From Pleurotus ostreatus/Saccharomyces cerevisiae fusant (lineage: Eukaryota > Opisthokonta), in NCBI GenBank assembly GCA_024196135.1, contig JAMQCK010000589.1, positions 1 through 19,487 of the forward strand: a stretch of 19,487 bases of DNA, in the 5' to 3' direction. The notes beneath the pieces are model-generated. The model was not told the origin of the DNA. It did not search any database and saw only the letters and a program-made list of their open reading frames with translations. Below, one piece after another: positions 9,801 through 17,179 of this stretch. The first letter of the stretch is position 1; each line of letters begins with the position of its first letter. Both the position numbers and the translations under genes were made by a program.

Positions 9801-10770
9801 GCGACCCGGAGAAGGGGGCTGCTCACTGATCTTCGTGCTCTCACGCATCTTCGTGATTACTCCAAAGACGGCGAGGACCTGCGCAAGGACTTTGACGGAC
9901 GCAGTGCGGAGCGTGTCGGTCATCTCGACGTCGGTGGTGGACCCGATGATTCGCAAGTGAAAGTCTACTGTCTCGAACGCAGAACAAGCGATCTGAAAGT
10001 CTTCTTTGACGCTGATCGTGGCCTGCGCTTCATCAACAGACAATAGCAGAGATATCTCAAGTCTACGCACTCCAACTAAGATGCCAATCGCCGAGAAGAT
10101 CGCGCCGGCTGGAGGAAACGCCTGAAAGAGCTTTCAGTCGCTACAAGCCAGCACCAAGATCCGCTTGGCTTACCGTTGACGCGATATTGCCTAACGGCCC
10201 GCAGAGATTCTCGATGGTCTTCGCGACCGGCAAGAAATAGTCAACCGGCTTTTTGGCGCCAGACTGGTCGCAATTCCGACGGATATATTCCTCGATTGAC
10301 GTCTTCGAGCTCAAGACAAGGCCGTCCGCCTCGAGGGCGGAAAGCTTTCGTTCAGACTCCTTCTCGTATTGCTTGATTGCTTCTTCCCAGAGTTCGGTCA
10401 TACGCGCGTCCAGCTGCGATGAGATGGAGGAAAGGTGTGCCGGAGCAGAGGCGGACTTCAGCGTAGGCTCCAGCTTTGTCGCAGGGGGCGGCTCCCGCGC
10501 ATGAGCAGGTGAGGCAGTACGCTCGTCACGGGAGCGACGAACCAGCCGTCGGAGAGGAGGAAGACGCTGGAACCAGCCAGTGCTAGACGCCGACGTCGGT
10601 GGCGCAGGATGGAGGATCCGCGTTGCTCGTCGGTCCATAGCGGGCGCAACCGTAATCGTGGTCGCAGGAGAGCCCGCATTCAGGGTGACCGTCGCGCCAG
10701 TGGTCGCGGATGTAATAGTGACCGTCGTTGCAGACAAATCACCAGTCGCTGGAGAGGCTGACGTTGCCAT
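6857..10770 (-). CDS. NLR-like STAND protein: Goodbye-like domain, NACHT, ankyrin repeats, hydrophobic tail (NLR2)
   Basis: Complete fungal NLR-like protein, modelled as 1154 residues in ten exons: 10770-10174, 10121-10071, 10022-9827, 9771-9616, 9568-9497, 9449-9369, 9313-9137, 9088-9064, 9014-8430 and 8381-6857. Residues 1-45 are Thr/Val/Ala-rich. About 120-282 resemble the fungal STAND N-terminal Goodbye domain (WEEAIKQYEKES, AFPPAGAIFSAIG). Walker A (GKAFCGKST, 442-450) and Walker B (HIIIDGLDE, 547-555) mark the NACHT NTPase, followed by a winged-helix-like part with THSSVKEYL. Residues about 849-1040 hold some six ankyrin repeats, 1081-1108 are Glu-rich, and 1131-1148 form a hydrophobic segment six residues before the end. 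The 10023-10070 intron is open and a multiple of three, so its removal rests on family spacing. Function is inferred from the family: ATP-dependent sensing, ligand and effector unknown. Confidence 0.9.
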
Positions 10771-10883
10771 CGTGTGCTTGGGGGTTGAGAAGGTCCTGAG
10801 GAAAGGCCAGTTCAGTATAAGAGAAGACGGCTGGACTCAGCTCGTGCATCCGGGGCGCGGCTCCCGCGTGTGCATCGTCCCGT

Positions 10884-10895
10884 CCATATATTAAT
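10884..10895 (-). promoter_or_regulatory. TATA box of NLR2
   Basis: On the minus strand the sequence ATTAATATATGG lies about 115 bp before the NLR2 ATG at 10770. The same spacing is seen for the small membrane gene at 12743, which supports both the start choice and the promoter. Confidence 0.55.
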
Positions 10896-12093
10896 GCAAA
10901 AAACTGGCAATGGGAGGTACATACTAGGAAGCTCTATTGCTCATCCCATGTCGACCGATGTCGGGACCATGGCAAGTCCGGACGCAATGAGCAAAGCACG
11001 AGTGAAAGGAGCGATGGCCACAGTTCCACCGGCTGTATTGCGCGTTGGCGAGCTTGTTGGACAGATGAACGTGAGTTGACCGGACCAGCAACGCGGTCGC
11101 GCTGCAGAGCTGCGCTCATGCCATGGAGCTGGGTCCGCGCTATCAGCGATTCATATGCAAGCGTTAACCAGGGCCGCCTGCTAGTGGGTTCCAATACGAG
11201 CAAAGGGGGGGCGGTTAGTAGCCAGAATTCAGACCAGGCTGGAGTTTCTCCGACAAGCTCAGCATGTATCACGTCGTAAGCTATGCACACCTTTTCATCC
11301 ACGCTTCCAGAAGCTTTTCGGGGAGGCCGTTCTGGGCAAATTGCGCAGGAGCCCTTTCGGGCGTGCTCAGTCCACAACGCCATGCAAAGAGTATGAAGTT
11401 CTGGGATTCATACTAGGTGGAATTGCGGGATCCACGAGTGTACCACAGCTGGAAGGCCACCGTCGGATCCCGACGCTGCATCAAGATCTTCCGCGCGCAG
11501 GGCCTGCCTCGACAAGAGCGTCAACGGCAGACTCTTCCCCGCCAGTAGATAGCGACATCAGGAGGAGTCCGGCGACGTCCTTCACACTAGAGCTCCTGGG
11601 GGCCGTGTTCAGATTGAAAGGACCCGCGGCTAGGACGGAGGCTCGAACGCACCATGATCCCGCCTCCATGCCAGTTGGGCTCCCAATTCAAGTCAGCTCT
11701 GTTCGTGTTAACGAGCAGTCGGCGCCTCGTCATCAGCGCCGACCTGCATCGCGTCCTTAGCATTCGCCGGAGCTCGTTGAAGTGGATATCGATCGCGGCA
11801 TGAATCTTGGGGTTTGAGAGGCGAAAGTCAACAATGCAATTATGGGCCCATGGTACATGCTATCCGGATGCAAAGTTATCAGGATTCGAGGTGGCGAAGG
11901 ACTGAACGGGAGGGGTCCTGGTAAGCGACATGACAGTCGGGATCAAGGAGATACGGCCAGATCACGCGCTGTCCGTGACCCGTCACGTAGCGTGTCACGG
12001 TTCGAGAGGGACGTTCTTCATTCGCATGAGCTCACCGTCCTGGCTCCTTTCCCAGACGGATGAGTCTCAAGAAATATGCCTCGCATCTGGATA
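10896..12093. other. Intergenic stretch with no supported gene
   Basis: Overlapping open frames occur on both strands (for example 10934-11383 minus and 11341-11760 plus), but each lacks a recognisable domain and the frames exclude one another. A short inverted repeat (ccgtgac .. gtcacgg, 11973-12000) is present. I see no TATA-led gene start, tRNA or transposon ends. Confidence 0.45.
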
Positions 12094-12462
12094 TCAGATT
12101 CTTTGAGCTTGTATCTTTTGAAGCCTTCCGCTGGTTGAGCGCCAGCCCACTACATATTGGAAATATTGAGGCTTAAGGTGAATATAACTCTCTCCATGGA
12201 AGGCCTTATAGTTTGAGAAAGCACAATACCTGACCACACGATAGACTTCTGCGCTCAAACTGCTGATATACAGATACCTGTGTGTTTGTAGGTCCTTGCA
12301 GGCGCTCTGTAGCACGTGGGTTTCTTCAGGCACGATTGCTTTTGCTTCCTTTTCGGGTTCTCCCGAGGCTAAGCTTCTTGACACTTCCTGTCCCGTATGC
12401 TCGCCCGTCTGTTCTACTAGACGTTGTAGTATGTACTGAGGACGATAGAACAGATTTCCAGT
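12094..12462 (-). other. Unrecognised open frame, possible exon or relic
   Basis: A minus-strand frame of about 120 codons reads smoothly, with segments such as NLFYRPQYILQRLVEQTG and ETHVLQSACKDLQ. It has no ATG. Just upstream a possible intron end (CTCACTCAG before 12462) would make it an internal exon, but no matching upstream exon was found. The family is not recognised. It may be a fragment left from a lost gene. Confidence 0.22.
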
Positions 12463-12623
12463 CTGAGTGAGATTTCATGAAAATGTTCCAGCTTCAAGTC
12501 CCCAGGCGTCGATCGCAACGGAGGTCGGGCCGCACCGAGGAGACGCTTGGCGTCGTCCCTGGTGATGATTCAATGATGATTGGTTCTCAACCGGCACTTG
12601 GCCGGCACCAGGTCGCGCACCAT

Positions 12624-12742
12624 TTATATACGCGGCATTCGTATGCGCCCATGAAAATCTCCGCTCGTGCTTCCCTCTCTCCCCCAACGTCCAGGACCTG
12701 TCCCATTCCCCTCCTTTCTCCCCGAAACCACCCACGGCAGGC
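12624..12742 (+). promoter_or_regulatory. TATA box and CT-rich leader of the small membrane protein gene
   Basis: TTATATA at 12624-12630 is followed by a strongly CT-rich stretch at about 12660-12725 and then by the ATG at 12743. This is the clearest promoter in the window and supports a real plus-strand gene here. Confidence 0.65.
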
Positions 12743-13177
12743 ATGCACCCCCCCTCGAACGAGAAGTCCCCCATCGCGATGGCCGCACCCCTGACGGTAC
12801 GGGATAGTCAAGGCAGCCCCGAGGCGCCCGCGCCATCCACAACCGCGCAGGAGCTCGCCCACCTCGCGCGCGAGTTCCTCGTCGTCGTCCTCTTCGCATA
12901 CGCGATCCTCAGCGCGCTGCTGCCCGCGCTCGCCTTCGTGCTGGCGCGCCTCCCCGCCTTCGCCGTCCCCGACGCGCCGTCGCTCGCGCACGTGCATCTC
13001 CTCCGCGTCGTCTTCGTGTGCACGGCGCTGGTCTTTGCGGTGTATGGCGCGGCCGTCGCTGCGTACTTCGCCGTGCGGAGGTACTGGTGCGCGGGGCGGG
13101 CGACCGATCTGGAGAAGGGGTCGGAGGAGGAGTGCGCGTCGCTGTTGCTATCGCGGAGGGGGCCGATTGCGCTGTGA
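12743..13177 (+). CDS. Small predicted membrane protein with two transmembrane helices
   Basis: Single-exon frame of 144 residues; family not recognised. The N-terminal 40 residues are hydrophilic and rich in Pro, Ser and Ala. Two hydrophobic segments follow at about 45-69 (FLVVVLFAYAILSALL) and 87-111 (LLRVVFVCTALVFAVYG), joined by a short loop, and the C-terminus is charged (KGSEEE). Both ends would lie on the same side of the membrane, probably the cytosol because RRYW follows helix 2. An ATG at 12779 in the same frame has a better start context (GCGATGG) and may be the true start, giving 132 residues. The upstream TATA box and CT-rich leader support expression. The gene is more GC-rich than its surroundings, and overlapping long frames over 13018-13842 are treated as shadows. 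Confidence 0.6.
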   Translation: MHPPSNEKSPIAMAAPLTVRDSQGSPEAPAPSTTAQELAHLAREFLVVVLFAYAILSALLPALAFVLARLPAFAVPDAPSLAHVHLLRVVFVCTALVFAVYGAAVAAYFAVRRYWCAGRATDLEKGSEEECASLLLSRRGPIAL

Positions 13178-13178
13178 T

Positions 13179-13294
13179 CGGGGAGGGAGACCACCCTCGC
13201 GTCGGAGGAGACTACCCTCGTCAGAGGAAGCTACACTCGTCAGAGGAGGCTGCCTCGTCAGAGGAGACTACCCTTGTCAGAGGAGACTACACCA
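13179..13294. repeat. 19-bp minisatellite, five to six copies
   Basis: Copies near gtcagaggagactaccctc follow the stop codon of the small membrane gene: 13179-13198 (degenerate), 13199-13219, 13220-13238, 13239-13256, 13257-13275 and 13276-13294. Unit lengths of 18-21 bp mean the array does not keep a reading frame. Confidence 0.85.
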
Positions 13295-13320
13295 TTCATC
13301 CCTCGGCCAGTCCGCACCTT

Positions 13321-13415
13321 CGCCTTCCTCTATCCACGCTAGACGCACCTCCGCCTCCTCCATCCACGCTAGACGCACCTGGCCGACAACTCACACCTGG
13401 CCGACGACTCACCGC
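13321..13415. repeat. Two 30-bp units followed by two 17-18-bp units
   Basis: 13321-13350 and 13351-13380 are near-identical and share atccacgctagacgcacct. They are followed by 13381-13398 and 13399-13415, two copies beginning ggccgac(a/g)actcac. These differ from the 19-bp array before them. Confidence 0.8.
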
Positions 13416-13750
13416 GCCTACACATTCTGCCGCTTCCCGTCCCGTGACCGTCCACTCCTCGCACCACTCACTTCGCCCCTCCTTCGCCACCGCGGCGCCC
13501 GGCCCACTCATTCGCCAACGCGACGCTCGGCCCCCACTATCTCGCGCGGATCCACGTCCCGGCGTCGACGCTCACGGGCCCCCATACTGTCATTCGCTGT
13601 CCCCCACCTATCCACACACAACAATCACCATCCCTTTGCGCGTCCCCATCACTATCCTCTCGCGCGTCCACGTCCATGCTACCACCCACCACCCACCCGC
13701 GCCTCCGTCGCATCCACACACTACCATCCACCTTCACATTCTGTCTTTTC
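13416..13750. other. C-rich, G-poor low-complexity strand
   Basis: The plus strand is dominated by C with A and T and carries few G, with recurring ccacc, cccac and cgcgtcc words. Long frames cross it on both strands but look like composition effects. No gene is supported. Confidence 0.55.
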
Positions 13751-13785
13751 CTAGGGTTTTCCGGAGTCTAATGTACTGTTTATAC

Positions 13786-13912
13786 CAGGGGAGTAGGACG
13801 AGGTACCTACATCGGGAGTGGCACGAGTACCTACAGGAGTAGGTTGAGTGCCTACATCAGGAGTGGCACGAGTACCTACATAGGGAGTAGGTTGAGTACC
13901 TACAAGAGTACG
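13786..13912. repeat. 21-24-bp minisatellite, about five copies
   Basis: Units start with gtacctaca and end alternately with gtggcacga or gtaggttga: 13803-13826, 13827-13847, 13848-13871, 13872-13895 and a partial copy from 13896, with a fragment before 13803. Alternation suggests a two-unit higher-order repeat of about 45-48 bp. On the minus strand it gives a VGTRATPD / VGTQPTP pattern within a 65-codon frame at 13751-13948, which I do not call as a gene. Confidence 0.8.
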
Positions 13913-13923
13913 ACGTTTACCTG

Positions 13924-14090
13924 CCGGTTTTGCAGGGCTCGTAACCACCGGATTTGCAGGACTCGCATACCTACCAATACCGGCCGTCTTTACCTATAGG
14001 CATAGGGTATCGGGTTCGCAGTCGGAGCTACTTACTGACCTGACGGCATACTGGAGCACTACTGACCGTACCGCATATCGGAGCACCTCA
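13924..14090. repeat. Two further imperfect direct repeats
   Basis: ccggttttgcagggctcg (13924-13941) recurs as ccggatttgcaggactcg (13948-13965). Near 14035-14090 two copies of a unit of about 26 bp begin with actgacc and end with cggagcac or tggagcac. They continue the run of unrelated short repeats. Confidence 0.6.
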
Positions 14091-14099
14091 GGCTCCTTG

Positions 14100-14744
14100 T
14101 AATTGTAGAGCATAGGGTCAATGCAGGGTATATATCGCACTGGAACATCTCGGTCATAGGCCCGTATTTTTCGGGCTGCAGCAGTCGTATTTTTGAAGGT
14201 CTTTTACTCTTTCACGAGACGAATTTGTTTGGAAGTCTCGGAGCAGGCACATCCTCCAAACCACCTCGAACATACACAATAGCGATGCCATTCGCGCAGC
14301 GCAGACACCAGCACATAGACAATCATACTACAAACGGATAGTTACGCGAGCGAGATACGTGTAAGTTAGCTTGGAGATCGACCTATAGGTGAAACGTAGG
14401 TCTACCTAAGTTGTGTAGGAGTTCTTCTCGTAGATGTAAAGGTACGATGCTACGCAAATTGTGGAGGTTACAATGGATAAACAGGATCAATGCCTAGATC
14501 ATGCAGATGCAGAGATGCTGATAGTATGTAAGTAGGGTCCCCAAGCAGAGTCCTGCAAACAATAACAATGACAATGTCCATGCGACGACGAGCCGCGGCG
14601 GGCTGCGCGGCCGAGGCGCGCAAGCGATAGGTCAAGCCCACATCGCTCTGCATCCAGACTGAGATCCTCGTGCACCGCCAGTCATGACCAGGATATTCAA
14701 AGGGCGCCCAATCATGACCAAAAGCACACAACGTACACCCCTTC
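14100..14744. other. Spacer and 3' flank of the aspartic protease gene
   Basis: The right part should include the 3' UTR of the minus-strand protease. The left part has a TATA-like gtatatat (14128-14135), a small hairpin (GCCCG .. CGGGC, 14160-14176) with a T-rich loop, and a second gtattttt near 14188. No protein-coding gene is supported; the frames that cross 14468-14744 are shadows. Confidence 0.4.
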
Positions 14745-16576
14745 TCACCAAACCAACATCCCTCCCGCCACGATTGCCGCCGCCGCGACAGCCGCCAGAT
14801 TGACCGATACGCCCAACGCCGCGTTGTCATCGCCGCCGCCATCGCCTGCTGAACCACCGGTTGCAGACGCCGTCGAGCTCGCGAGCGCGACGCCGTCTTC
14901 GTTGGTGGCGTAGGCGGACATGGTACCCGTTGGAGCGGCCTCGGTTGTAGCTGAAAGAGGTGGGGATTAGCTTTGACACGAATGAGCGCTGACACAACAC
15001 TCACAGTAGAAGCTCCCGCTCGAAGACGCGACCGCGTACGCAGCCTTATACAGGTCGCTCGCGTCGTCGGGAACTGTCGAGAGCAAGCCAACACGAGGCG
15101 CATCGCGCGAGGGGTACGCGAGGTCACCAAAATGGTACGCCGAGAGGACACTGAAGCTCCGCATCAGCGACACAGCCAATCCGACCAGCCACCATACACT
15201 CACCCCTTCAAGAACGGGATACCCAGGCTCCAGCTATACAGATAGCCTTCCCCAAGCTCCGGCGTATCCGTCACCGCGAGTGCCGCCGTACAGTCGTTGA
15301 TGTTGTCCTCGTATGCCTGCACCGCAAAGTCCCGGGGATCGACCGCAAATCTCTTCCCCCCGAACTCAAACTCGAGCGTGTGCGGCTCAGAGCACGGAAA
15401 AGTGCCTCCACCAAGCTTATCCGAAATCGCTTGCAGAACGTCGGAGGGCCCGCGGAGGAGGGAGTTCCCGGTGTCGAGCAGAGCGGAAGGTTCGATGCCG
15501 CCCTTTGGTAGGGAGGAGTTAGGGAGCATCTCCCCGTCGAGGTAGACTGCGTCGAGGAAGACCTCCCAGGTGAAGGGGTAGGCTTCGTCGGGGGAGTTGC
15601 TGGGTGGGCTGAGGCCGCCTTGCTCGGGCGCGTATGTGCGAAGGGGAAGCCAGGTTAGGCTGTCGTTGCTCACCCCGGAGGGCAGCTCGCCCATGGAGAG
15701 CATGCCGACAAGCCCTCCGGGGTCAACCGTGTCGCGTTGCAGGGTGACCGCGAACATCGAGTCCTGGAGCATGTCGTTCGCGACGAGGCGCGCCACGAAT
15801 GGTCCTTGCTCATCGTACGACGTGATCACCGAGTCCGTGAGAGCCGACGACTGCCTCTTCTGCGTCCCGCTGTTCGCCGCGTTCACGAAGACCGTGCGCC
15901 AGATCGCGCTGTTGATGGGGAACCCCAGCCCAAAGATACCTGACGAGTCGGTGACGATCACGGACGTGTTCGTGCTATTGATCGCCGCGAAGTACTGGTC
16001 CTCGAGCTGCAGGCCCGCGACGCTGACCTTGTCCGTGCCAATCAAACCATCGGCCCGGGTCCCGCTCGTCGAGTCGCCGTACTGCAGGGAGATGGAGAGC
16101 CCCTCGGGGCTGGTGAAGGTGTCCTGCGGGTACTGCGCGCCCGTCGTTCTGCAGTCCGTGCAGCGGTCGGAGATGACCCAGAGATCGGCCGAGCCGGTGT
16201 CTGTAGCGGTGATCAGATCGCGGGGTGTGGCGTTCGGATGGCTGGGACGCACCGAGCACGAGGGGCATGTCCTGCCCGCCGATGTTCAGCAGGACGTTGT
16301 AGGTGCTGGGGAGAGGTCAAAAGGTGTTCATCGTCGAGGGCATATCGATACGCACACATCATAATAATCGCCCAGCCCTATGGCGCCTGTTCCCCCGCCG
16401 CGTCTACGCAGCCTGGGTTCCCCCGAGTTCACGAGGGGAAGATGTATCCCGCCCTTCGTCCTTCCCTCCCCCGCGGTCAAAGATCGTCGTCCAAAGCCCT
16501 GCGCATCGTATAAAGGAAAGGCGAGCGCGTAGAAAGAAAGTGAAAGCCAGATGAACGAGTTCAAGTTCGCCCGCAT
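14745..16576 (-). CDS. Secreted pepsin-like aspartic protease (A1 family) with probable GPI anchor
   Basis: Endopeptidase of family A1, 540 residues in five exons: 16576-16356, 16305-16253, 16200-15204, 15150-15005 and 14950-14745. A hydrophobic signal peptide covers residues about 7-20 (SFIWLSLSFYALAF). A short propeptide ends at RLRRR (55-59), a likely Kex2-type site. The first catalytic motif is DTGSADLW (Asp92), split by an intron after the G of the Asp codon; the flap Tyr is in LQYGD (Tyr132); the second catalytic motif is LLDTGNS (Asp334), with DTGNS in place of the usual DTGTS. Cys105/108 and Cys361/395 match the two common A1 disulfides. A Ser/Thr/Ala-rich stretch (about 473-510) precedes a C-terminal hydrophobic tail (519-540) that reaches the last residue, as in GPI signals. 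It probably acts at the cell surface or wall. The peptide transporter gene lies just upstream on the same strand. Confidence 0.95.
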
Positions 16577-17179
16577 AGTGTGAATCCGAATGAGAAAAGC
16601 GAGGCCTGCTCGGAGAGAGCGTCTGGGTCAGGAAGGATGGGCCTGCCCGTCGTGGTCGTGGTCGTCGCTGAAGACAAGAGCTGGACAAGGTGGGCGGAAG
16701 CAGCTGCGCATTCCTTAGACCTGGTTCCGTGATCGCGCATGCGCAGTCAATTGAATGCTGTTAGGTACTTTGACAGGCCGACGACAAGGACGTTCGTCTG
16801 GCCTAAAGAAAGGCGGCCTTGTTATCGGGGAGTCTTTACACCTCGCTCAACGGCGGGGAGCAGATGGAGGTCGAGGACAAGGGCGAGAACAATAGAATTG
16901 ATGAAGCTGAACCTGCCATGTGACATCTTCACGGAGCACAATTGCCTCGAGAGATGATTGAAGTCAACGTCTAACCAAGTCAACAAGTTCAGCCAGACGC
17001 ACGTCTATATCAGCATGATCCATTAACAGCGTGAGCCTATGTACAATTGCAATAAGTAAATAATCGACCCAGCAGCACAACTCCAGCAGCCACAAGTACA
17101 ACATGACCCGTCGTGATTATCTCGTTCGTTAGTATGTACGACGCGTGGGTACGCCGCGCGTGGTAGCACAGGTATCCGT
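16577..17179. other. Intergenic region upstream of the protease
   Basis: This 603-bp gap holds the protease promoter and the 3' flank of the transporter gene. I see no TATA box at the usual distance before the protease ATG. One GATA core (TTATC, 16817-16821) is present, which is expected by chance. No gene is supported. Confidence 0.4.

Noticed and set aside
11990..12010. Possible tRNA B box (ggttcgagagg)
   Set aside because: It departs from the GGTTCGANTCC consensus at the end and no A box, acceptor stem or anticodon arm could be drawn upstream.
13018..13842. Long plus-strand frames (274 and 239 codons) over the repeat and C-rich block
   Set aside because: They overlap each other and the small membrane gene in different frames, cross repeats whose unit length is not a multiple of three, and read as low-complexity Pro/Arg/His sequence.
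15597..16364. Plus-strand frame of 255 codons opposite the aspartic protease
   Set aside because: It mirrors the protease exon and introns and shows no domain of its own.
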